Part shown: positions 33,120-39,123 of the stretch, piece after piece
Position numbering within the stretch: the first letter of the stretch is position 1
How the letters are laid out: each line of letters begins with the position of its first letter
The notes under the pieces: generated by a model
What the model was told of the DNA's origin: nothing
Databases searched by the model: none
What the model saw: only the letters and a program-made list of their open reading frames with translations
Assembly: GCA_016938035.1 (NCBI GenBank)
Contig: JAFGVK010000168.1
Coordinates: forward strand, 1-39,123
Source of the DNA: Deltaproteobacteria bacterium
Lineage (GTDB): Bacteria > Myxococcota_A > UBA796 > GCA-2862545
Direction of reading: 5' to 3'
Length of the DNA: 39,123 nt
Made by a program: the position numbers and the translations under genes

Positions 33120-33848
33120 TCAGACCGCGGACAGGCCGCCGTCTGCTACCACCAGCTGACCGGTGATCCACCGCGCGTCGGGCGAGGCGAGCATCGCCAC
33201 CACCCCCGCGATGTCCTCTGGGACCCCCACCCGCCCGAGGGGGGTGGCGCGCCGCGTGAAATCCCGCAGCTCGTCCGCCTGGGGCAGGTAGTCGAGGGCG
33301 TCTGTCTCGATCAGCCCTCCCACCACACCGTTGACCCTGATCTTGGGGGCCAGCTCCACCGCGAGCTGGCGCACCAGCGCCTCCATGCCACCCTTGGCCG
33401 CGCCCATCGCGGCGTAGCCGGGGGTGTGGCGGCGGGATCCCAGGCTGGAGATCCCAATCACCGAGGAGCCCTCGCCCAACAGGGGCAGGCAGAGCTTGGT
33501 GAGCAGCCAGAAGGGGCGCAGGCTCGTCTCCAAGGTGAGATCCCAGTGCGACACCCGCAGGCGCTCCATAGGCTTGAGCGCGCCCATCGCGGCGTTGTGG
33601 ACGAGCAGATCAAGGCCGCCGAGCTTGTGCTCTGCCTCCCACGCGAGCTGCTGTAGCGCGGCCGGGCTGCGGACATCCGCGGCGACCGGCCACGCCTCGC
33701 CGCCCGCTGTGCGGATGTCCTCGCACACCGCCTCCGCCGCCTCGAGGTTGCGGAGGTAGTTCACGATGACCTTGCCGCCGTCCGCCCCCAGCCGGAGGGC
33801 GGTGGCCCTCCCGATGCCGCGGGAGGCCCCAGTGATGAGCGCTCTCAA
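33120..33848 (-). CDS. Short-chain dehydrogenase, FabL-like (enoyl-ACP reductase III type)
   Basis: The 242-residue Rossmann-fold protein has the cofactor motif TGASRGIG (residues 6-13), HNAAMGALKPM (about 84-94), and a catalytic Tyr145 and Lys152 spaced Tyr-x6-Lys in GYAAMGAAKGG. Classical SDRs have Tyr-x3-Lys, while x6 is the mark of enoyl-ACP reductases. The segments SSLGSRRHTPGYAAMGAAKG and VVGGLIETDALDYLP closely resemble Bacillus FabL, so it probably reduces enoyl-ACP in fatty-acid elongation with NADPH. Other SDR activity is possible. The start is an unusual TTG, supported by GGAGAG about six bases upstream and by the immediate TGASRGIG N-terminus. It lies three bases downstream of a lipoprotein gene in one operon. 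Confidence 0.83.
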   Translation of the reverse strand: MRALITGASRGIGRATALRLGADGGKVIVNYLRNLEAAEAVCEDIRTAGGEAWPVAADVRSPAALQQLAWEAEHKLGGLDLLVHNAAMGALKPMERLRVSHWDLTLETSLRPFWLLTKLCLPLLGEGSSVIGISSLGSRRHTPGYAAMGAAKGGMEALVRQLAVELAPKIRVNGVVGGLIETDALDYLPQADELRDFTRRATPLGRVGVPEDIAGVVAMLASPDARWITGQLVVADGGLSAV

Positions 33849-33851
33849 GGG

Positions 33852-34280
33852 CTACTCTCCCTCGGGGGCTGCCCCTCCCTCGGCGGGAGCAGGCTCCTCG
33901 GCGGGGGCTGGGGCGGGCGCGGGCTTGGCGCTCATCGCGGAGGCGAACAGCTTGGAGAGCAGCTCCTTCTTCTCCTTCACCGGCGCGAGGGTTGTGGTGC
34001 AGCCCTCGGGGTCGAGGGAGGCCAGCTTGGGATCGAGGCACTTGGCCTGAGCCTCGGAGAAGCCCTGCTCCACGCACAGCTTGACGTAGTCCTCCTTCGC
34101 GGGGAGGTTGGTCGGCATGGTCTTGCCCGCGGCCTTGAACATGTCCTCGATCGAGTCGAGGGTGGAGCCGTAGGCCCTGCCGCACAGGCGCCCCTCGGGG
34201 GTGTTTGCGGGGTTGACGGGCTCGGAGCCACCGCAGGCGGCGAGTAGACCGAAGAGGACGAGGGCGACCGTAGCGCGCAT
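33852..34280 (-). CDS. Small lipoprotein, Cys-containing helical body and Pro/Ala tail
   Basis: The 142-residue product has a lipoprotein leader ending LLAACGGSE (Cys16 acylated). The body (about 30-105) is helical and has four further Cys (RLCGRAYG, VKLCVEQG, AKCLDP, EGCTTT), which could form two disulfides. A Pro/Ala/Glu-rich end (PAPAPAPAEEPAPAEGGAAP) may span envelope space. The ATG chosen has GGAG six bases upstream and starts the leader (MRATVALVLF); earlier in-frame ATGs would lengthen the leader without reason. It is the first gene of an operon with the FabL-like, TPR and transglutaminase-like genes. Function is unknown. Confidence 0.78.
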   Translation of the reverse strand: MRATVALVLFGLLAACGGSEPVNPANTPEGRLCGRAYGSTLDSIEDMFKAAGKTMPTNLPAKEDYVKLCVEQGFSEAQAKCLDPKLASLDPEGCTTTLAPVKEKKELLSKLFASAMSAKPAPAPAPAEEPAPAEGGAAPEGE

Positions 34281-34352
34281 GGACATCTCCATAATGGGGC
34301 CCGTGCAGGGTAGACCACTTGGCGGCAAAGGGGAAGACAGCTAGCTGATACC

Positions 34353-34994
34353 ATGACCACGACCCTGTACAAGCCCCACGGCCTCCCTGTGTTCCCACTT
34401 CACCAAGACCCAGGTTCGGACTGCCTCCTGGCCCGGCTGCTCGCGTCGGACCCCTGGCGCGCGGCGCTGCCTTGGCCGCAGGGCTTCGAAGGCGGGATCC
34501 TGCACCGGCTGGACCTCTCGACCTCGGGGGCGGTGTGGGTCGCGGATCACCCCGACGAGGTGGAGGCGCTGCGCGCGCTCTTCGCCGAGCGCAGGTTGGT
34601 CAAGCGCTACCTGCTGCTCACGGCGAAGGGCGTGCCTTGGGACAAGAACCGCTGCCAATTCGCCCTCGCCCACGACCGGCGGCACAAGGGGAGGATGGTG
34701 GTGCAGCGGGGCCCTGACACCCCGCACAGGGGCGAGTGGATCCCCGCGGACACCGCCTTCGAGCGGGTGCGGGGCCGGCTGTTCCGGGCCACGATGCGCA
34801 GCGGGGTGATGCACCAGATCCGCGCCCACGCCGCCTTTCTGGGGATTCCCCTGCTGGGCGACAGCCGCTACGGCGGCGGCGCCACCCCGCGCGGCGCGCC
34901 AGCGGGCCTGGTGTTCTACCTCCACCACGAGGGGCTGACCGGGCCTAAGGGGGTGGCCACCGCGCCGGTGCCGCTCCCCGACTGGGCCAGCTGA
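34353..34994 (+). CDS. RluA-family RNA pseudouridine synthase
   Basis: The 213-residue cytoplasmic enzyme has the RluA signature HRLDLSTSGAVWV with catalytic Asp54, preceded by an N-terminal KPHGLPVFP like the K-P-x-G-x-x-v motif of the family. Further family segments are RLVKRYLLLTAKG and MRSGVMHQIRAHAAFLGIPL then LGDSRYGG. It isomerises uridines in rRNA or tRNA; the target is unknown. It lacks an S4 RNA-binding domain and is short for RluA-type proteins, so it matches the compact, RluA-only group. The ATG is clear but no strong ribosome site is visible. It diverges from the lipoprotein operon across about 70 bases. Confidence 0.87.
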   Translation: MTTTLYKPHGLPVFPLHQDPGSDCLLARLLASDPWRAALPWPQGFEGGILHRLDLSTSGAVWVADHPDEVEALRALFAERRLVKRYLLLTAKGVPWDKNRCQFALAHDRRHKGRMVVQRGPDTPHRGEWIPADTAFERVRGRLFRATMRSGVMHQIRAHAAFLGIPLLGDSRYGGGATPRGAPAGLVFYLHHEGLTGPKGVATAPVPLPDWAS

Positions 34995-35253
34995 TTGAGC
35001 CACTCGTAGGAGACCCCTCTGCGCGTGGCAAGGCCGCCGACGCTACAGGAGAGCGCCGATGTTCGTCGCGATGTGCTACGGACGAACAAGCGTTTTGGGA
35101 GAGGCAGCGCGACGGTGGGACGATCTACGAGGGGCTCCTGAGTGGAACCTCGGTCGCGTCGGCGAGGTCGGTGGCATCCCCGTGTCCCGCTCCCGGTGCG
35201 CTGACCCCGCCCTGGGGCCTGCTGGGCACCGATTCGCGGGGCTCTCGACGCGA
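34995..35253. other. Intergenic stretch before repeat copy B
   Basis: No convincing gene is present. Apart from the dyad at 35060-35088 I see no defined element. Confidence 0.5.
35060..35088. promoter_or_regulatory. 8-bp dyad (operator-like or weak terminator)
   Basis: TGTTCGTC (35060-35067) and GACGAACA (35081-35088) form a perfect inverted repeat with a 13-base spacer, followed by AGCGTTTT. It lies about 65 bases after the pseudouridine synthase stop. It could be a weak terminator, or a regulator site, since the arms resemble a typical dimer-binding dyad. Confidence 0.35.
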
Positions 35254-35800
35254 GGGCCATGAGCATCGTCTGGCCCAAGGTCTGCGCACCGCTCGCGGTG
35301 CTGGCGGCGGGAGAGGGCGCTGCCAGCGCGCTGAGACCCCAATTTCCGACGGCCTCAGGGCCGCCGCCAAGGGGGCCGCACCCTCCTTCGTCTCCCACCT
35401 TGGGGCCGGGGACCGCGGCCCCCCCCCCCTCCCAATGACCGACGGCCTCAGGGCCGCCGCCAAGAGCGGCGTCGCACTCCTTCGTCTCCCCCGTTGGGGT
35501 CCGGGACCGCGGCCTCTCCCTCCCAATGACCGACGGCCTCAGGGCCGCCGCCAAGGGGGGCGTCGCACTCCTTCGTTGCCCCCGTTGGGGTCGGGGACCG
35601 CGGCCTCTCCCTCCCAATGACCGACGGCCTCAGGGCCGCCGCCAAGGGGGGCGCGCCCTCCTTCGTGTCCCCCGTTGGGGCCGGGGACTGCGGCCCCCCC
35701 AATCCCCCCCTGCTGGGGCTCTCCCCCTGCGTGATCGGGCGCTACCCCCTTGCCGGAGGTCCCCCGGCGTGACCGGCTTGGGCGACACGATGATCAAGGC
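35254..35800 (+). repeat. Dispersed hairpin-rich repeat element, copy B (four internal units)
   Basis: This copy has the same order as copy A. An opening GGGCCA (35254-35259) pairs with TGGCCC (35271-35276), and a segment with GCTCGCGGTGCTGGCGG follows. Four tandem units start at 35348, 35441, 35532 and 35623 (spacing 93, 91, 91), each opening with GACGGCCTCAGGGCCGCCGCC-type hairpins, then a CTCCTTCGT block and a GGGGACCGCGGCC-like block. The tail GTGATCGGGCGCTA...CTTGGGCGACACGATGATCA matches copy A near 1930-1992. Units within a copy are more alike than between copies, which suggests local gene conversion or unit expansion. Confidence 0.82.
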
Positions 35801-35896
35801 CGAGGCGAGCCCTTGCACCTGCGCTCGCCGAGCACATCAGCACACCTTATTCCCATGGAACGCCAATAATGCACCGAAACTGCTGCCGACCTGCCG

Positions 35897-35967
35897 ACCG
35901 TCCGAGAGATGCGACGAGCCACTTCATCGGATGAATCCTATGAAATGATGAAGCGCCTCCTGTGTGA
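35897..35967 (-). repeat. Dispersed repeat R2, copy 2 (inverted)
   Basis: Read on the minus strand, this contains CACAGGAGGCGCTTCATC and GATGAAGTGGCTCGTCGC as in copy 1 at 29267. The similarity is inverted relative to the other copy, 6.6 kb away. It lies next to hairpin repeat copy B in the same gene-free region. Confidence 0.65.
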
Positions 35968-36051
35968 CTGTCCGGCGGATCGCCCAGTGCCGCCTGCTGC
36001 GCCCCGACGGGCCCCCTCGGGGCCGCGATCCCGCCCCAACGAGAGGACCCG

Positions 36052-36318
36052 GTGGATGACACCCCATCCGACCCTACGGAATGGGTCGCGCTGATCCGCC
36101 CCCCGAGGGCTTCGTGGGTCGGCCTTGGCGTAGGAGGGGCGACGCCGGCGTCCTCCCTCCTCGCCCTGGAGGCGCTCGCCGCACGCGCGCCACAGCGCCT
36201 CTCGACCTCGCTTGGGGATGAGGTCTTCGGTCTCCTCAGGCAGGAGGGGCAGCCTCTGGATCCGCTGTGTCTCCGTGGTTCAATGCAGGTCCTGCCCGAA
36301 CCTGGTGCCCACTGCTGA
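36052..36318 (+). CDS. Possible small protein of unknown function
   Basis: A GTG-started frame of 88 codons, preceded by GAGAGGACCC (AGGA four to five bases before the GTG), encodes a protein of balanced composition with an amphipathic middle (LALEALAARAPQRLSTSLGD, then EVFGLLRQEG). It is unlike the Arg/Gly/Pro-rich translations of neighbouring non-coding sequence. No family was recognised. It lies alone in a gene-poor stretch between repeat R2 copy 2 and the tandem lipoprotein pair. Confidence 0.4.
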   Translation: MDDTPSDPTEWVALIRPPRASWVGLGVGGATPASSLLALEALAARAPQRLSTSLGDEVFGLLRQEGQPLDPLCLRGSMQVLPEPGAHC

Positions 36319-36401
36319 CCGACGCGGCCCTGACCTCCGGGCCACACAGGCCGGCTCCTGAGTCACGCCCTGTCGGCCCCGTCGCGGAGCGGGTCGCCGC
36401 G

Positions 36402-36437
36402 GGTGCTAGGATGAGGGGGGCACGGAGGGAGGTGGCG
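36402..36437 (+). promoter_or_regulatory. Conserved upstream block of first tandem lipoprotein gene
   Basis: GGTGCTAGGATGAG starts exactly 36 bases before the ATG. Over these 36 bases, 26 match the block upstream of the next gene (37282-37317). It includes an extended -10-like TGCTAGGAT and the ribosome site GGAGGGAGG. This is a candidate shared promoter and leader. Confidence 0.45.
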
Positions 36438-37190
36438 ATGGTCTGGTCCAGAATAAATCCAGCGGTGTTCCTCATGCTCGCGGCATGTGGCACCTCGGGC
36501 AGCCACCCTCCTTGCTGGCCGGACCTGTGTCCCGTCGACACAGGGCCGCGCTTCCCACCCGAGGGCACCCTGACCCTGACCCTGCTCCCCGCCCTCGACG
36601 GGGTGGTGCTCGGGGAGCCGGAGCTCGGTGCTTGCGGGATGACCCTCTGGCCCTGGGACGTCGACCAGCAGGTGCTGGAGTTGCCCTGTGGGGTGCCCAC
36701 GACGGTGCCCACCGGGACCTGGAGCGTCCATCCCGGCTCCGGCTACTACGGCGGCGTGACCGGGCTGACCGAGGTGCACGGCGGGGTGCTGGTCTCGCCG
36801 CGGCTCAACCTGGAGTTGTGGCCTGACTGGGAGGTGGAGGTGGAGGTTCCCCTCAACCGCTTCGTGGACGGCACCTTCACCTGCACCCGCTGGGAGGAGG
36901 CCCCGACGAGCCCTGTCGGCCACGGCGCGCTGGTGGACGAGGTGGCGCTGGGGCCCTGGCACCTCGTGGTGGACCGGGGCGAGGACCTGCTCGCGCCCGA
37001 TGCCCGCGGCTGGGAGACCCCCTCGCTGGCGGGGCGGGGCCTGCTGGTGTCGGGCTCGCGCCTCGCCCTCTCCTCCTCGGCGGGCCTGACGCTCGAGCAC
37101 TCTGAGATCACGACAGAGACGGTCTCTTGGGAGGTGCGGGAGCCTGAGGTCGGGATCACGGCGATGCACTGCGAGCGGACGGCGGACTGA
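36438..37190 (+). CDS. Lipoprotein of unknown function, tandem paralogue 1
   Basis: The 250-residue product has a lipoprotein leader (MVWSRINPAVFLMLAACGTS, Cys17 acylated), then a short Cys-containing region (PPCWPDLCPVDTGPRFPPEG). The body is beta-rich: TLTLTLLPALDGVVLGEPEL, GVPTTVPTGTWSVHPGSGYY, LVSPRLNLELWPDWEVEVEV, PLNRFVDGTFTCTRW, ALVDEVALGPWHLVVDRGED, and an end GITAMHCERTAD. The same blocks recur in the next gene, so the two are paralogues by tandem duplication. The central TVPTGTWSVHPG pattern recalls carboxypeptidase-regulatory-like beta sandwiches, but no family is firm. GGAGGGAGG upstream supports the start. Confidence 0.78.
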   Translation: MVWSRINPAVFLMLAACGTSGSHPPCWPDLCPVDTGPRFPPEGTLTLTLLPALDGVVLGEPELGACGMTLWPWDVDQQVLELPCGVPTTVPTGTWSVHPGSGYYGGVTGLTEVHGGVLVSPRLNLELWPDWEVEVEVPLNRFVDGTFTCTRWEEAPTSPVGHGALVDEVALGPWHLVVDRGEDLLAPDARGWETPSLAGRGLLVSGSRLALSSSAGLTLEHSEITTETVSWEVREPEVGITAMHCERTAD

Positions 37191-37281
37191 GCCCCAGCGG
37201 CGCGCTGCGAGCACGGACGCCGCGGCTCGGCGTGGCGCCGGGGGGGCCCCAGGTCCTTGGACTGGCCGCACCCGGCCTGTC

Positions 37282-37317
37282 GGTGCTACGCTGAGAGCGG
37301 CGCGGAAGGAGGAACGG
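37282..37317 (+). promoter_or_regulatory. Conserved upstream block of second tandem lipoprotein gene
   Basis: GGTGCTACGCTGAG starts exactly 36 bases before the ATG and shares 26 of 36 bases with the block at 36402-36437, including TGCTA and AAGGAGGA as ribosome site. Conservation outside the coding sequence suggests the duplication carried its own promoter, so each gene may be separately expressed. Confidence 0.45.
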
Positions 37318-38088
37318 ATGAGTCGATGGACGGTGTGGGTGCTGGTGAGTGTCGGGGCCTGCGGGGACCGGACCTCCGATGATCCCTGCAGCCCGAGCGG
37401 CCCCGACGAGCAGGTGTGCTGGGACGACACCGGGCTGGACTCTCCCCCCGACGGCGAGCTGCTCCTCACCGTCAGCCCCACCCTGGACGGCGTCCCGCTG
37501 GACCCTGCCACGGTGGAGGACTGTCGCCTCACGCTGTCGGGCTGGGCCTCCGGTGGCGAGACCCTGTCGCTTGCCTGTGGAGCGACGACCACCGTCGCCT
37601 CGGGAAGCTGGACCCTGTCGGCGGGATCGGGCTACCACGGCGGTGTGCCTGGCCTGACCGAGCTCGACGGCGGGGTGCTGGTCTCCCCCCTGCTCGACCT
37701 GGAGCTGTGGCCAGCGCGGGATGTGGACGTCGAGGTGCCCCTCAACCGCTTCGTGGACGACACCTTCGCCTGCACCCGCACCCGCTGGATCGACGACGCT
37801 GAGGCGGAAGACCACCGCGGCGCACTGGTCGACGAGGTGGCGCTGGGGCCGTGGAAGCTGGTGGTGGACTCCGGCCAGTATCTCATGGCCCCTGACGCCC
37901 CGGGCTGGGGCACCTACGAGCCCGAGCGGCTCTGGTTCGAGGTGGCGGGGAGCGCCCTCGCCCGCCCCACAGCGGCCTCGGTGGGGAGCCTGAACGCCTC
38001 TCTGATCACGGCGGATGCGGTGTCCTGGGAGCTGCTGGCGCCTGGCGTGTCCGTGACCGCCATGCGCTGCGAGCGCGTCGCGGACTGA
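37318..38088 (+). CDS. Lipoprotein of unknown function, tandem paralogue 2
   Basis: The 256-residue product is a paralogue of the preceding gene. The leader (MSRWTVWVLVSVGAC, Cys15) is followed by a Cys-containing linker (DDPCSPSGPDEQVCWDDTG). The same ordered blocks come next: LLLTVSPTLDGVPLDP, GATTTVASGSWTLSAGSGYH, GGVLVSPLLDLELWPARDVD, PLNRFVDDTFACTR, ALVDEVALGPWKLVVDSGQY, and the end SVTAMRCERVAD. Conserved Cys and the shared C-terminal CER suggest a disulfide that stabilises the fold. The ATG has AAGGAGGA four bases upstream. It lies 127 bases downstream of its paralogue, and converges on the Gly-rich surface-protein gene. Function is unknown. Confidence 0.78.
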   Translation: MSRWTVWVLVSVGACGDRTSDDPCSPSGPDEQVCWDDTGLDSPPDGELLLTVSPTLDGVPLDPATVEDCRLTLSGWASGGETLSLACGATTTVASGSWTLSAGSGYHGGVPGLTELDGGVLVSPLLDLELWPARDVDVEVPLNRFVDDTFACTRTRWIDDAEAEDHRGALVDEVALGPWKLVVDSGQYLMAPDAPGWGTYEPERLWFEVAGSALARPTAASVGSLNASLITADAVSWELLAPGVSVTAMRCERVAD

Positions 38089-38127
38089 GGCCTCCGGCGG
38101 CGCGCTGGCCGCCGGGGGCCCTGACGC

Positions 38128-39123
38128 CTACGGCACGAAGGTGACGATGACCCTGCCGGGGCCGTTGTTGTCCGCGGTGGCGGAGGGGTTCGCCCCTGCG
38201 TTGTAGGAGCCGCCGCCGCCGCCGCCGGGGTGCCCCTGGTAGCCGCCGGCACCGCCGCCGGAGTAGCCCCCGCCCCCACCGCCGCCGATCCAGCAGTTCC
38301 CGTGGGCGCCCGCGCCGCCTCCGAAGCCGCCGTACTGGTTGTAGGCCGGCAGACCGCCGGCTCCGCCGTTGCGGTAGGCGTAGCCTCCGGTGTGGTAGCC
38401 GCTGCCCCAGGAGTCGTTGCCGCCGTCGGTCAGCAGGCCGCCCCCGCCCGCGCCGCCGCTACCGCTCTGGGCGCCGCCGCTGCCGTTGGTGCCTCCGGCA
38501 CCGTCCTCCGTGGTGCCGCTGGTGGTGAGGCTGGCGCGCGTGCCCGCGTCATTGTTTGAGGCGCCGCCGCCACCGCCAGCGACGACCAGAGGGCTGCCCG
38601 TGCTGCTGAAGAGGACGAAGGTGCCGCCTCCGCCCCCCGCGTCGCAATTCGAGCTATGGGGGGCCCCCTGGTGGCCCACCAGGATCTCCAGCTCGTCGCC
38701 CATGGAGAGCGCGAACTCGCCCGCGACCCGGGCGCCGTCGCCACCCTGGTTGCTGCTGTTGTCGCCGCCCGCGGCGCCCCAGGCCTCGATCTCGTAGGTC
38801 CCCGTCGCCGGCACCACCCAGTGCTGAATGCCCGCCAGCACCAGCACCTGCCCCTCGATCTCGCTCCCCACGTAGGCGCTGTCGCAGGACGCCTGTGCGG
38901 GGCCTGTCCGACCGGTGGCCCCGCAGGAGGTGAAGGTCGCGGTGTCAAACTCCACCGCGCAGGTGCTGTCGCAGCCGTCGAGGTCCACGAGGTTGCTGTC
39001 GTCGCACTCCTCGTCGGGGTCGACGTGGCCGTCGCCGCACACCCAGCAGTAGTCCATCGGCTCCTTGCAGCCGGTGAGGTCCTCGCAGTCGGTGAGGCCG
39101 TCGCAGGTGTTGTCGATGCCGTC
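38128..39123 (-). CDS. Cys-rich/Gly-rich surface protein, C-terminal part (5' truncated)
   Basis: The frame is open to the window edge, so the N-terminus is missing. The first residues read DGIDNTCDGLTDCEDLTGC, an Asp/Cys motif like those of myxobacterial MopE-type metal-binding repeats. Then WVCGDGHVDPDEECDDSN...GCDSTC follows, the Myxococcus Cys-rich (DUF4215-like) repeat. The rest (about 240 residues) is a Gly-rich domain with long G-runs: EAWGAAGGDNSSNQGGDGAR, VVAGGGGGASNNDAG, GAQSGSGGAGGGG, GCWIGG-like turns, ending VIVTFVP. The pattern of EAWGA(A)GG...GA...GxGGGGG resembles the Gly-rich extracellular domain of ALK-type receptors and similar bacterial proteins. It is likely surface-exposed. 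A few ATGs occur inside, but the frame is continuous past them. Confidence 0.82.
   Translation of the reverse strand, partial: DGIDNTCDGLTDCEDLTGCKEPMDYCWVCGDGHVDPDEECDDSNLVDLDGCDSTCAVEFDTATFTSCGATGRTGPAQASCDSAYVGSEIEGQVLVLAGIQHWVVPATGTYEIEAWGAAGGDNSSNQGGDGARVAGEFALSMGDELEILVGHQGAPHSSNCDAGGGGGTFVLFSSTGSPLVVAGGGGGASNNDAGTRASLTTSGTTEDGAGGTNGSGGAQSGSGGAGGGGLLTDGGNDSWGSGYHTGGYAYRNGGAGGLPAYNQYGGFGGGAGAHGNCWIGGGGGGGYSGGGAGGYQGHPGGGGGGSYNAGANPSATADNNGPGRVIVTFVP

Noticed and set aside
34916..35617. Minus-strand open frames with repeated peptide motifs across repeat copy B
   Set aside because: The repeat spacing (91) shifts the reading frame between units, so peptide repetition is a by-product of the DNA repeat.
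35348..35713. Possible CRISPR array
   Set aside because: Units are contiguous, about 91 bp, with no short identical repeats separated by unique spacers, and no cas genes are nearby.
35847..36347. Minus-strand frame containing the MKWLVA peptide of repeat R2 copy 2
   Set aside because: Most of the frame is Arg/Gly/Pro/Ser-rich and not conserved with copy 1 beyond the repeat, so I treat it as non-coding repeat sequence.

Overview
The window is very GC-rich, with dense genes, frequent GTG and some TTG starts, and many ATGA or GTGA stop/start overlaps. Several features point to a myxobacterium-like organism (Myxococcota, formerly Deltaproteobacteria), probably a poorly characterised lineage. These are a MYXO-CTERM-like tail (Gly-Cys, hydrophobic helix, Arg cluster) on a secreted metallopeptidase, a Cys-rich CGDG/EECDD repeat and an Asp-rich DNTCDG motif like those of myxobacterial surface proteins, a long Asp-Thr-Asp-Ala linker, and many lipoproteins and secreted proteins. 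This placement is inferred from the sequence alone.

Layout. 1-1506: end of a secreted protein with a DTDA linker, then a membrane PAS-PAS sensor. 1661-2000: first copy of a hairpin-rich dispersed repeat. 2035-3323: ECF sigma factor coupled to a polytopic membrane protein. 3553-5814: secreted S46 dipeptidyl-peptidase, then a strong hairpin before a convergent gene. 6011-10692: two overlapping genes for large secreted proteins that share a paralogous beta-rich domain. 10693-11389: a decayed stretch. 11390-11971: secreted START-like protein. 11962-19058: a six-gene minus-strand polysaccharide cluster with two WecA/MraY-like polyprenyl-phosphate sugar-1-phosphate transferases, two GT4 glycosyltransferases, an NAD-dependent epimerase and a UDP-galactopyranose-mutase-like flavoprotein.

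19171-22803 encodes the most unusual protein: a secreted caspase-fold protease with its His/Cys dyad intact, followed by a charged helix and about eleven TPR-like repeats with a distinctive signature (S-N-D-E-x-x-G-D-x-G-D ... D-P-x-D-S-E-W). Next come a secreted HExxH metallopeptidase, a Nudix (CoA pyrophosphatase-like) hydrolase, two tandem signal peptidase I genes and a secreted protein of unknown role. A lipoprotein of the endonuclease/exonuclease/phosphatase fold follows.

29670-34280 is a minus-strand group: a CBS-pair protein, a PP2C-like domain fused to a cyclic-nucleotide-binding domain but apparently missing metal-binding aspartates, a transglutaminase-like lipoprotein, a TPR membrane protein, a FabL-like SDR and a small lipoprotein. 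The last four are tightly packed as an operon. An RluA-family pseudouridine synthase gene (34353-34994) lies on the plus strand. 34995-36437 is mostly non-coding and holds the second, larger copy of the hairpin repeat (four units of about 91 bp) and an inverted copy of another dispersed repeat. The window closes with tandem paralogous lipoproteins whose upstream regions are conserved, and the 3' part of a large Cys-rich/Gly-rich surface protein.

The overall theme is envelope and surface biology: export, lipoproteins, glycan assembly and extracytoplasmic proteolysis. No tRNA, rRNA, CRISPR array or recognisable transposase gene was seen.
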